DNA from: JBCCBV01 sp039033855
GTDB taxonomy: Bacteria; Planctomycetota; Phycisphaerae; Phycisphaerales; Phycisphaeraceae
Reading direction: 5' to 3'
Assembly: GCA_039033855.1 (NCBI GenBank)
Contig: JBCCBV010000007.1
Span: 77,920-141,919, forward strand
Length of the DNA: 64,000 nt
This document shows positions 1-7,658 of this stretch, one piece after another. The notes beneath the pieces are model-generated. The model was not told where the DNA came from. It made no database searches and saw only the letters and a list, made by a program, of their open reading frames with translations. The position numbers and the translations under genes were made by a program. Position 1 is the first letter of the stretch. Every line of letters begins with the position of its first letter.

Positions 1-489
1 GTCGTCGGGGTCGAGCGCTTCGGCCACGGCCAACATGCGCAAGCGCTTGCCCTCGGGCGTGTTCGACGCGATGGCGCGAAACCCGCTCGGCAGACCGAGT
101 TCGAGCTCGAACGCCGACGCCGCCCGGGCAAAGAACCGATCGATCGTCCCGACCTGCAGCCGGTGCATCTGACCTACGGCCCGGCCAAGCACCTGCTGCG
201 CCATTGCCCGCGTGAGAAGCGGGCGGTCGATCTGCTCCGCCAACGTTCGGGCGTTCGCGTCGCTTTCGGCCGCGGACGCCAAGCGGGTCATCACCCGGCC
301 GAGCACCTCGCCCGCCGCTTTGCGGGTGAACGTGGTCGCCAGAATCCCCGCGGGATCCGCGCCGTCGCAGAGCAGTTGCAGGTACCGGCCGGACAGGCGG
401 AACGTCTTGCCCGATCCCGCCGAGGCCCGGATCACCTTGTGGGGGCTCGGCTGTTTGTCGCTTGAGGCGGTGGTGCGCGGCTCGCTCAT
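1..489 (-). CDS. AddA-like UvrD-family helicase/nuclease, N-terminal part (cut by window edge)
   Basis: Only the first 163 codons are inside the window; the gene runs off the left edge. The ATG at 489 overlaps the TGA of the upstream addB-like gene (ATGA). The N-terminus has a Walker A motif, GSGKT at residues 25-29, followed by a conserved TTFTRKAA stretch, as in superfamily 1 UvrD/RecB/AddA helicases. In AddAB/RexAB complexes this subunit unwinds double-strand ends for recombinational repair, with its own nuclease domain at the C-terminus (not visible here). The translationally coupled AddB-like neighbour supports this. RecB-like or another UvrD paralogue remains possible because the diagnostic C-terminus is missing. 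Confidence 0.8.
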   Translation of the reverse strand, partial: MSEPRTTASSDKQPSPHKVIRASAGSGKTFRLSGRYLQLLCDGADPAGILATTFTRKAAGEVLGRVMTRLASAAESDANARTLAEQIDRPLLTRAMAQQVLGRAVGQMHRLQVGTIDRFFARAASAFELELGLPSGFRAIASNTPEGKRLRMLAVAEALDPDD

Positions 490-3398
490 GACGACGCCCC
501 GGCTTCGGCCTGCGGACGGCTGCGCGAACCGTCGCAGCAAAGGTGTTCGAGCCCGTCGGGGTATTGGGGAACCTCTCCCGGAGGCCAGAACGTTCCCCGG
601 CGGATGTCCCGGCCGACCTCGCGCGCCTTTTCGAGGGCTTGTTGGTGCAGGTCTTCGTGCGGCGGGTCCGACTTCTTGCCGTCCCACTGCGCCGCCGCCC
701 ACCCGGCGTTTGCGGGGTCGCTGGGCAAGCGCAGGTAGCCCACTTCCACCGGCTGACCCCACCCGAGTGTTTCGGCGATGTGCTGGTACAGCGGCAGCTG
801 CAGGTCGATCCACCGGCCGGCTTTGCGGTGTGTTGCGCGTGGGTCGTGGCCGCTTGAAGACGTTTTGTAATCGATCACACGCACGCCGCCGTCGTCGCGC
901 AAGTCGACGCGGTCGATCCGCCCGAGCAGCCGGAGCGGCGCAAAGCCCTCGCCCAGTCCGAGCGCGGCTTCGTAGCTCTGTTCCACGCGGGAAGAGTCGA
1001 TCCGCCAGCCTGCGCGTGCGGCTTCGGCTTGATGCGGCGCCAGGGCGGCCAGTCGTTCGTGCAGGCGGTCGATCTGAAAGCGCACGGCCGGGGCGGCGCC
1101 GGCTTGGCCAAACCGCTGAGCCGCCTCGTCGTCTACCAGGCGCCCGAAACAGCGCGCCACGCGTTCGGTGTCTTGACTGGCCGCTTCCGGCTCAAGCGCA
1201 AACCGCTGCAGTACCGCGTGGGCAACGCTGCCGAAGAGCGCGGCGCCCATCTCGGGCGGGGCGTCCTCGACCGCACGCAGCCTGAGCACGTGCTTGAGGT
1301 AGAACCGGTACGGGCACGCCAGGTACACCCGGAACGCCGTGACCGACAACGGGTCCAGCGGGTCGCGCGGCGCTTCGGAATCGCTTGATAGTGCAAGCGT
1401 ATTACGTCCTTGCGGTTCGACGGCCACGATGGAGCGCGCGTGCGGCGCTTCTTCGGCCGGCCTGGGCTCGGGCGGGCCAAAGCCGGCTTCTGCGCCCGGC
1501 GAGGGTGACTCGCTCGGGTTCACCGGGGCGAACCCGCTTGCGACGGGGCGCAACGGCGTTTCGTCGTAATACGCGAGAACGCGTTGCGCGACGACCTGCG
1601 GTGCCGTGCTCAACAGCAACCGGCTGGGCCGGAGCGGGCTGCCTTCATCGTCGACACGCCCGGCGACGATGGGCACGCCCGGCCGACCCCGCAGCAACGC
1701 TTCAAACCGGTAAGCCTCCGCGGCGTAGCGTTCGCGGGCCGTGGGCAGCCCGAGCGATTCGCGGTCGGCTTCGCTGAGCCAAGGCGAGCCGTACGACGCC
1801 GAGGGTAGCGCGCCTTCGTGCACGCCGACCACGGCCATGGCCGACGCGTCGTCCCACAGCGCGTCCACCGGGCCGATGAGCTCGACCGCCGGGTCGTAGG
1901 GGTCGGCGGCGACGGCCCGGGCGTCGAGCGCAGCGCTCACCCACGCAAGCGCCTCGGCGGCGGTCATGTTGGCCTGCGCGTTGGCCCCCGCTTGAGAAGA
2001 CGCCGCGGCGTCGGTCAGCACGCCGGCGATCGCGTCGAGCCCCTCCGCGGTGGCCGGGTCGAGCTTCGCCTGCCCGTAGACCTGTTCGAGCAGGGCGCCG
2101 ACTTGATCCAATCGCTCGGTTGCGGGGCGACGCGCGTCGGGCGCGTCGGGCAACAGGGCATGCGTGGCGCGGTGCGCCCGTGCAAGCCGCTCGCGTAACG
2201 GGCCGTCGAGCCAGTCGGAGGTCACACGATGCTGGACGTGGTCGGTCAGGTAGCGATCGATCAGCCCGGCCCAGGCGCTTGAAGACTCGGCGTCGTGCTC
2301 GGCCAGGTCGAGGTCGGGGTGGCGCACCAGGTCGGCGAGTTCGGCGAAGCCTTGTTGCTCCAGATAGCGCCCGGCGAGCCGTAGCAGAAGCCCGGGCCGT
2401 GTCTGACCGGCCGGCGTTCCCGAAGCGCGGTGGCTCTGCACGCCTTGCGCGCTAAGCCTGCGCTGCACCGCGGGCGATATGCTCGGGTCGGCCAGCACAA
2501 TCGAGACGTCCGACGGGTTCAGCGTGTCGAGCGAGGTCTCCGCTAGTGCGTGCAGCGCGCGCCCGGCCGTGTCGTCGGGGCCGTCGGCCCAGTCGAGCTG
2601 CGCTGGGTCTACCTCGATGTGTCGCTGCGCCCAAGCTTGGGGTTCCGGAACGCCCCAGGGGTCGAAGTGCTCGCCCAGCGATTCGGGCGCCCACACCCAG
2701 CACTCCACCACGGCATGCGGGGCGGCCTGCTCGAGCGCCGACTTGGCGAAGCTCGGCCAGTCGGTGACGCCCAGGCCAATCACCCGGTCGAAGTTTGCTG
2801 GAGGGTTGAGCTGCCCGGTGTTGACGAGTCGCGCCTCGGCCGGGTCGATCCATTCGGCGTCCGCCAAGCGATTGCGCAGCGTGCGTTCCACGGCCGCGGC
2901 CGCGTCGAAGGTCGCGCGATCGCGTTGCCTGGCCAGGTCGTGGATGGACAGGCCTTGGCCGGCGAGTTCGTCCGCGAGTTCAATCAAACGTTGAGCCAAG
3001 GCCAGTCGTTCGCCAAGGCCGGCCGAGGGCGACAGCGCCAAGACGTCTTGCGCCTGCGCGTCGAGTTCGGCCACGGCGTTGGCCCAGGCCAGCAGCGCGC
3101 CCGCGGGGGGCAGCACGCGCCGGCCAGCGTGGGTACGGCCAAGCGACTCGGGCAGTCGGCCCGGCGTGGTGACCGTGGGGGGGGCGAAGGCCCGGCCGTC
3201 GAGTTGGCGGGCCAGTTCGGCGAGGACGCGTCGGCCCGCCCGGTTGGTCGGGGTCACCAGCAGAACGTTGGAGAGGTCGCAGGCTCCGAGCCCGGCCCGC
3301 GACGCATCGGCGGTTTCTTGCGCTAGCGCACGCAGCGCCTCGGCGGCAACGGTGGTTGCGAGCCCGCTCCAGCCCAGGAATCGCCGTGCGATGGCCAT
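486..3398 (-). CDS. AddB-like PD-(D/E)XK exonuclease subunit
   Basis: A 970-residue protein. The N-terminus (LLVTPTNRAGRRVLAEL) resembles the inactive helicase-like half of AddB. The last 280 residues form a PD-(D/E)XK nuclease domain: an SVTAFRVYLACPYRFYL entry motif, then GRIDRVD and IDYKT near 842-846 with the catalytic Asp and Lys, then the LQLPLYQ motif. The partner gene follows with an ATGA overlap, so the two are probably one complex for double-strand-break end resection. The start at 3398 is chosen over an in-frame ATG at 3428 because a TAGGCT hexamer ends 7 nt before it. The AddB iron-sulphur cysteines are not clearly complete: I see one Cys in the entry motif and a CC pair near the C-terminus. 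Confidence 0.8.
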   Translation of the reverse strand: MAIARRFLGWSGLATTVAAEALRALAQETADASRAGLGACDLSNVLLVTPTNRAGRRVLAELARQLDGRAFAPPTVTTPGRLPESLGRTHAGRRVLPPAGALLAWANAVAELDAQAQDVLALSPSAGLGERLALAQRLIELADELAGQGLSIHDLARQRDRATFDAAAAVERTLRNRLADAEWIDPAEARLVNTGQLNPPANFDRVIGLGVTDWPSFAKSALEQAAPHAVVECWVWAPESLGEHFDPWGVPEPQAWAQRHIEVDPAQLDWADGPDDTAGRALHALAETSLDTLNPSDVSIVLADPSISPAVQRRLSAQGVQSHRASGTPAGQTRPGLLLRLAGRYLEQQGFAELADLVRHPDLDLAEHDAESSSAWAGLIDRYLTDHVQHRVTSDWLDGPLRERLARAHRATHALLPDAPDARRPATERLDQVGALLEQVYGQAKLDPATAEGLDAIAGVLTDAAASSQAGANAQANMTAAEALAWVSAALDARAVAADPYDPAVELIGPVDALWDDASAMAVVGVHEGALPSASYGSPWLSEADRESLGLPTARERYAAEAYRFEALLRGRPGVPIVAGRVDDEGSPLRPSRLLLSTAPQVVAQRVLAYYDETPLRPVASGFAPVNPSESPSPGAEAGFGPPEPRPAEEAPHARSIVAVEPQGRNTLALSSDSEAPRDPLDPLSVTAFRVYLACPYRFYLKHVLRLRAVEDAPPEMGAALFGSVAHAVLQRFALEPEAASQDTERVARCFGRLVDDEAAQRFGQAGAAPAVRFQIDRLHERLAALAPHQAEAARAGWRIDSSRVEQSYEAALGLGEGFAPLRLLGRIDRVDLRDDGGVRVIDYKTSSSGHDPRATHRKAGRWIDLQLPLYQHIAETLGWGQPVEVGYLRLPSDPANAGWAAAQWDGKKSDPPHEDLHQQALEKAREVGRDIRRGTFWPPGEVPQYPDGLEHLCCDGSRSRPQAEAGASS

Positions 3399-3405
3399 AT
3401 CGCGC

Positions 3406-3411
3406 AGCCTA
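3406..3411 (-). promoter_or_regulatory. -10-like TAGGCT for the addB-like gene
   Basis: The hexamer ends 7 nt before the ATG at 3398, so transcription would begin at or next to the start codon (leaderless). No Shine-Dalgarno sequence is present. Confidence 0.55.
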
Positions 3412-3466
3412 TCTTGCCCGCGGCGCACGCCGCCGGGCCTGGCGCGCCCCGCCCGGTCGGCCGGGC

Positions 3467-3472
3467 TACGCT
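3467..3472 (+). promoter_or_regulatory. -10-like TACGCT for the TPR-YggX gene
   Basis: The hexamer ends 6 nt before the ATG at 3479 with no Shine-Dalgarno between them. It faces the divergent addB-like promoter about 60 bp away. Confidence 0.55.
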
Positions 3473-3478
3473 GGGCCC

Positions 3479-4144
3479 ATGAGCATGAGCCACCAAGAGA
3501 TCGACGAGCGGATCGCCCAGTGGGAGCAGATGGCCGCCCAGGCGCCGGACGACATGGCCTACTTCTCGCTGGGCAACGCCTATCGCGAGGCTGCGCGGAT
3601 CGACGACGCCGCCGGCGCGTTCGAGCAGGCCATCGAACTCAACCCCGGCATGAGCCGCGCGTACCAACTGCTCGGCCAGATGCTGATCCGGTTGGAGAAG
3701 CCCGACGAGGCCGGCCCGATCCTGCTCAAGGGCTACACCACCGCGGCGGAGCGCGGCGACGTGATGCCGCAGAAGGCCATCGCCGGCATGCTCGAGAAGC
3801 TCGGCTTGGAACTGCCCGAGGTCGAAGACGCCGCCGCCCGACGCGCCGAGGTCGAGGCCTCGGGCCACATGGTGCTCGACCGACGGGCCGGGCAGCCGCA
3901 ACCGCGACTGGCCGACCCGCCGATGCGCGGCGACCTGGGCCGGTTCATCTTCCACCACTTCGGCCAGGTGAGCTGGAACCTGTGGATCGGCCAGGGCACC
4001 AAGGTCATCAACGAGCTACGGCTCGATTTCTCGCGCGTGGAAGACCAAGACACGTACGAGCAGCACATGAAGCAGTGGCTGGCCGTGACCGACGAAGAGG
4101 TCGCCGAGTGGGTCAAGGCCAACCCGGCCGAAGCGGTCAGCTGA
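3479..4144 (+). CDS. TPR protein fused to a YggX-like Fe(II)-trafficking domain
   Basis: A 221-residue cytoplasmic protein. Residues about 27-90 form TPR-like helices (YFSLGNAYREAARIDDA, AIELNPGMSRAYQLLG). Residues about 152-202 match the YggX/oxidative damage protection fold: LGRFIF, then W..WI.QGTKVINE..LDF and a final QWL, which align with the E. coli YggX pattern LGKRIY...W..W...QT.LINE..LN. YggX helps protect iron-sulphur proteins from oxidative damage. The N-terminal Cys of stand-alone YggX has no counterpart here, because the TPR region takes that position. The start is set by the -10-like hexamer 6 nt upstream; an upstream in-frame ATG at 3356 would overlap the divergent gene. Confidence 0.75.
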   Translation: MSMSHQEIDERIAQWEQMAAQAPDDMAYFSLGNAYREAARIDDAAGAFEQAIELNPGMSRAYQLLGQMLIRLEKPDEAGPILLKGYTTAAERGDVMPQKAIAGMLEKLGLELPEVEDAAARRAEVEASGHMVLDRRAGQPQPRLADPPMRGDLGRFIFHHFGQVSWNLWIGQGTKVINELRLDFSRVEDQDTYEQHMKQWLAVTDEEVAEWVKANPAEAVS

Positions 4145-4180
4145 CAGCGATCCGCAGTTCGCAGTCAGCCAAAATAGACG

Positions 4181-5017
4181 TCAGCCAAGCGCGTTGCGGA
4201 TCGCCGCGATCCGGTCCAGCAGCGCCAGCACCTGGGGGATGTCGAGCATGCTCGCGGCGTCGGAGACCGCCGACTTCGGGTCCGGGTGCGCTTCGACAAA
4301 CACCGCGTCCACGCCCGCCGCGACCGCGGCCCCGGCGAGCAAAGCCGCGCGCTCGGGCCGCCCCCCGCTGGCCGTGCCCCGGCCGCCCGGCTGCTGGGTC
4401 GAGTGCGTCGCGTCGAAACACACCGGCGGGCCGAGTTCCATCAGGTCGCCGAGCCCGGCGAAGTCGTTGACCAGCCGGTTGTAGCCGAAGAACGTGCCGC
4501 GCTCGGTCAGCACCACGCCCGCGGCGCCCGCCTCTTCGAGCTTGGCCACCACGTTGGTCATCTCGCCCGGCGAAAGGAACTGGCCCTTCTTGGCGTTCAC
4601 CACCTTGCCGGTTTCGGCAGCGGCCACGAGCAGGTCGGTCTGTCGGCAGAGAAACGCGGGGATCTGGATCGCATCCACCACCGCGCCGACCGCCTCGGCT
4701 TGCGACGGTTCGTGGATGTCCGTCGTCACCGGCGCCCCGAGGGTTTCGCGCATCTGACCGAGCAGTGCGAGCCCGCGCTCCAACCCCGGTCCGCGGTCCG
4801 AGTGGATCGAGCTGCGGTTGGCTTTGTCGAACGACGCCTTAAAAATGTACCCCAGCCCGAGCTCGGCGCAGCGCTGCTGCACTGCCGCGCCGACCTCCAG
4901 GCAGACCGACTCCGACTCGGCCGAGCAGGGCCCGCAGATCACGCACAGCGGCGCACCGCCGCCAATAGACACCGCGGACGAGCCCGGGCCGTCGATCTGC
5001 ACGGTGGATGCCGTCAT
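4181..5017 (-). CDS. kdsA: 3-deoxy-D-manno-octulosonate 8-phosphate synthase
   Basis: A 278-residue cytoplasmic enzyme that condenses phosphoenolpyruvate with arabinose 5-phosphate to make Kdo-8-phosphate for the LPS inner core. Family motifs are clear: FKASFDKANRSS, RGPGLE, TDIHEPSQA, DAIQIPAFLCRQTDL, AKKGQFLSPGEM, FDATHSTQ and FIEAHPDP-like VEAHPDP. The motif ICGPCSAES carries a Cys where E. coli KdsA has Asn (GGMN), which in this family marks the metal-dependent class. The ATG at 5017 has a canonical AGGAG 9 nt upstream. It is the last gene of a three-gene minus-strand operon after deoC. Confidence 0.95.
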   Translation of the reverse strand: MTASTVQIDGPGSSAVSIGGGAPLCVICGPCSAESESVCLEVGAAVQQRCAELGLGYIFKASFDKANRSSIHSDRGPGLERGLALLGQMRETLGAPVTTDIHEPSQAEAVGAVVDAIQIPAFLCRQTDLLVAAAETGKVVNAKKGQFLSPGEMTNVVAKLEEAGAAGVVLTERGTFFGYNRLVNDFAGLGDLMELGPPVCFDATHSTQQPGGRGTASGGRPERAALLAGAAVAAGVDAVFVEAHPDPKSAVSDAASMLDIPQVLALLDRIAAIRNALG

Positions 5018-5055
5018 GGGCTTATTCTCCTGAGAAATCGAGATGGACTCGCGGG

Positions 5056-5742
5056 TCAGCCTTGCACGATCGCGATGCCCGCTGAGCACCCCAGCCGGTC
5101 GGCGCCGGCGTCGAGCATGGCCAGGGCGTCGTCCTTCGTACGGACCCCGCCCGAGGCCTTGACCTGCATTGGCCCGGCGTGCTTGCGCAACAGGGCGACG
5201 GCCTGCACGCTCGCACCCCCGGCCGGGTGGAACCCGGTGCTGGTTTTGACGAAGTCGCACCCCGACTCTTGCGCCGCTTGGCAGCCCGCGGCGATGCGTG
5301 CTTCGCCCTGCGCCGCGTCGACGCCGTGCAACAACGCCGCGGTCTCCAGGATCACCTTGACCACCACCTTGGGCGAAACGGCGCGGCAGGCCTTGACGAT
5401 TTCAATAAAGTCGGCCCGCGCCGCGTCGACGTCTTCTTGCAAAAGGTGCGGGATGTGCACCACAAAGTCGACCTCGTCTGCGCCGTCTTTGACCAGCGAG
5501 GCGGCCTCGATCGCCAGCACCGTGGGCTTCATCGACCCCAGCGGGAACCCGGCCACACCGCAGGCAAGCGCCGCGGACCCGCTGAGCCGGTCGGCCACGG
5601 CCTTCATGTGGCGCCCGTTCACGCACGCCGAGGCGAAGCCGTGTTCCGCCGCCTCGGCCGCAACTTGCAGCGCGTCGTTGAGCGAGGAATCGGCTTTGAG
5701 CACCGTGTGATCGATCTTGGCGGCCAGTTCGGCAGCGTTCAT
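5056..5742 (-). CDS. deoC: deoxyribose-phosphate aldolase
   Basis: A 228-residue cytoplasmic class I aldolase that splits 2-deoxyribose 5-phosphate into glyceraldehyde 3-phosphate and acetaldehyde during deoxynucleoside salvage. Motifs: IDHTVLK at the N-terminus, DEVDFV, the Schiff-base region DFVKTSTGF with the catalytic Lys, and VKASGGVRT. Its ATG overlaps the TGA of the upstream hydrolase gene (ATGA), so the two are coupled. Length is normal for the family. Confidence 0.95.
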   Translation of the reverse strand: MNAAELAAKIDHTVLKADSSLNDALQVAAEAAEHGFASACVNGRHMKAVADRLSGSAALACGVAGFPLGSMKPTVLAIEAASLVKDGADEVDFVVHIPHLLQEDVDAARADFIEIVKACRAVSPKVVVKVILETAALLHGVDAAQGEARIAAGCQAAQESGCDFVKTSTGFHPAGGASVQAVALLRKHAGPMQVKASGGVRTKDDALAMLDAGADRLGCSAGIAIVQG

Positions 5743-6692
5743 GCAGAAGCCTCGGGCAGGGGGGTGTGGCGTGGCGCCGGGGACGATTTCGGACCGGCCA
5801 GCCTAGCGAAGAACGACGCGAGCGCGTCTTGATAAGCCTGCTTGCCCACGTCGAGCAGGTCGTGATGCCCGGCGTCGGGCACGCCGACGTACCGCGCTTC
5901 CGGGGCCGCTTCGGCGAGCAACCGGCCGGACTCGGGCGGGCAAACCGTGTCGCGCTCGCCGTGCACGACCCACAACGGTGAGCGGAGCCGGCGGGCGTCG
6001 GCGGTCCGGTCGAACGGCCCCGACCCGCCGAACAGCCGCACGATCGCGGCGCCGATCTCGATCGACGGCCACGCGGGCAGCCGACGCTTGCGCAAGCGGA
6101 TGCGGATGGGTTCGTCGCGCGTGTGGAAGGGCGCTTCGGCGAACACGCCGGCGAAACGCTCGGGGTACCGCGCCCCGGCGAGTACGGCTGTCTGCGCACC
6201 CATCGACCACCCATAAAGCACGACCGGGTGGGGTTCGGTGGGTTCGGTCGAGGCGTGGGCGGTTTCGTGGAGTTGTTCGGCGACGCGTGCGGCGTCGTCG
6301 GCCTCGCGCCGGCCAAAGGTGCACCACCCGCCGGTGGCTTCGCCCGAGCCGCGCTGGTCGAACACAACGACCTGTCGGCAGTAGGGCGCGGCCCAAGAAG
6401 CGCGGACCAGGCCGGCGTACCGGCTGGCGCCGAACCCGTGCAGCAGCACCGCGTCGGGTCCGCTGGGGTCGCCGCCGGGGATCACCCAGCCCGGGCTCTG
6501 GACGTCCTGGGTCAGGCGAAAGACGACCTCTTGGCCTTCGAGGCCGACCTCGGCCGGCTCGGTGGCGTGGCCGCGGGCCAGGGCCAGGGCCAGCCCTTCG
6601 CGCTTCGGGCGCGCCATGCCCCAGGCCACCATGGCGGCGCCCAGCATGGCCCATGCCAGGAGCGCCTGGCTTAAGAGAAGCACGACTTGCAC
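5739..6692 (-). CDS. alpha/beta hydrolase, membrane-anchored
   Basis: A 317-residue serine hydrolase of unknown substrate. Residues about 1-25 form a hydrophobic signal-anchor. The fold shows VLLHGFGAS (oxyanion region), VVVFDQRGSG, the nucleophile elbow GWSMGAQ, WVVHGERD with the probable catalytic Asp, and DAGHHD with the catalytic His. The start is a GTG at 6692 preceded 8 nt upstream by a -10-like element on the minus strand, suggesting a leaderless first gene of the hydrolase-deoC-kdsA operon. Esterase or lipase-like activity is plausible but not established. Confidence 0.8.
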   Translation of the reverse strand: MQVVLLLSQALLAWAMLGAAMVAWGMARPKREGLALALARGHATEPAEVGLEGQEVVFRLTQDVQSPGWVIPGGDPSGPDAVLLHGFGASRYAGLVRASWAAPYCRQVVVFDQRGSGEATGGWCTFGRREADDAARVAEQLHETAHASTEPTEPHPVVLYGWSMGAQTAVLAGARYPERFAGVFAEAPFHTRDEPIRIRLRKRRLPAWPSIEIGAAIVRLFGGSGPFDRTADARRLRSPLWVVHGERDTVCPPESGRLLAEAAPEARYVGVPDAGHHDLLDVGKQAYQDALASFFARLAGPKSSPAPRHTPLPEASA

Positions 6693-6700
6693 GGGGCAAG

Positions 6701-6709
6701 GGTATAACC
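6701..6709. promoter_or_regulatory. shared divergent -10 core (GGTATAACC)
   Basis: On the plus strand TATAAC (6703-6708) ends 7 nt before the ATG at 6716. On the minus strand the same bases read TATACC and end 8 nt before the GTG at 6692. The core is nearly palindromic, so a single AT-rich patch seems to fire both ways, giving two leaderless transcripts. No Shine-Dalgarno sequence fits on either side. Confidence 0.6.
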
Positions 6710-6715
6710 GCGGGC

Positions 6716-7204
6716 ATGCGTGACGCCGATCCTCTGCCGGACTCTTTGACCCCCGCCGACCGCGTGCTGCTCGACGCGGCGATCGCCCAGGCCCGCAAGT
6801 CGGTCGCCGAGGGCGGGTTGCCCATCGGTTCGGCCATCGGCACGCCCGACGGCGAGGTGCTGGCCGCCGGCCACAACCGCCGGGTGCAAGACGGCGACCC
6901 GACCGCTCACGCCGAGATGGTCTGCCTCAAGGTCGCCGGCCGACGTCGCGACTGGCCCGGCCTGACCCTGGCCACCACGCTCAGCCCCTGCGTCATGTGC
7001 ACCGGCGCCCTGCTGCTCTATCGCGTCGGTCGGGTGGTCATCGGCGAGGCCGAAAACTTTCAGGGCGCCGAAGACCTGCTCGCCGACCGCGGAGGCGTCA
7101 CGCTGGTCCACGCCCGCGACCCCGTGTGCATCGAGATGATGCGCCGGTTCGTCGACGAACACCCCGACCTGTGGAACGAAGACATCGGCGTCGACCCCGG
7201 ATGA
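6716..7204 (+). CDS. yeast-type cytosine deaminase (CDA fold)
   Basis: A 162-residue zinc hydrolase predicted to convert cytosine to uracil for pyrimidine salvage. Zinc ligands are visible as H65-A-E67 (E67 catalytic) and P-C92-V-M-C95. The C-terminal part, with GEAENF, FVDEHPDLWNEDIG and a hydrophobic strand between, follows yeast Fcy1 (158 aa; ENFKSKGEKYL...FIDERPQDWFEDIG) closely and differs from E. coli CodA, which is an amidohydrolase. A guanine deaminase or tRNA adenosine deaminase is less likely because of the Fcy1-type tail. The ATG at 6716 is fixed by the -10 element 7 nt upstream. Confidence 0.8.
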   Translation: MRDADPLPDSLTPADRVLLDAAIAQARKSVAEGGLPIGSAIGTPDGEVLAAGHNRRVQDGDPTAHAEMVCLKVAGRRRDWPGLTLATTLSPCVMCTGALLLYRVGRVVIGEAENFQGAEDLLADRGGVTLVHARDPVCIEMMRRFVDEHPDLWNEDIGVDPG

Positions 7205-7658
7205 GCCCGGGTCGATCGGACGCCGCGCAGGCGGTGTTCGCCCGCGATAAAACCGCGCACGATCTCGTCAAAGGCATCCCCGCACGCCGAGATCGATGTT
7301 CTCGCCGGATTGGGGAATCGAGAATGTTGAGTGGGGTGAGAAGGGTATGGCGCGTAAAAAAAGCCGTCGCCGTCGACCCTGGGTCGGGGGGGCGGAGTCT
7401 CGAACCCCAGTTCGAGGTGGGCGCTTCGCCGGATCGTCCGGGCCTTCCGCTCGATGACGGCTTGACCGTTGCGTCCGAAACCCGCTCCCTTGGGGTTCGA
7501 CAGGTTCGAGAGGAAATAGCCCCTGAACCCACCCAAGGTCGTCGGCGACGACAAGCCGTAGTGTATCCGCTGTGCACTGCGAGGCGAGCCGAATCGTGGT
7601 GTTTCGGCAACCTTCTCGCAAACACGCGATCGGGTCTTGACACCGACCGGCCGAACGA
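7205..7658. other. 454-bp convergent spacer with strong hairpins, no recognised gene
   Basis: No convincing ORF is present. The spacer contains: a perfect 7-bp inverted repeat CTCGAAC/GTTCGAG with a 4-nt loop at 7399-7416; a CGACCC/GGGTCG inverted repeat near 7374-7386; a longer broken stem at 7488-7538 (CCTTGGG with CCCAAGG, then GTTC with GAAC, then AGG with CCT); and seven A at 7356-7362, which read as a T tract on the minus strand just after the hairpins. This could be the terminator of the hldD transcript plus an unknown structured RNA. It does not fold as a tRNA or tmRNA by eye. Confidence 0.4.

Noticed and set aside
7386..7416. tRNA T-arm-like GGGGTTCGAGACTCC on the minus strand
   Set aside because: A T-arm can be drawn, but there is no 5' acceptor half, D-arm or anticodon arm upstream.
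7492..7505. tmRNA-like GGTTCGACAGG on the plus strand
   Set aside because: No tag reading frame, no matching 3' TTCGAxTCC with CCA end, and no acceptor stem partner could be found.
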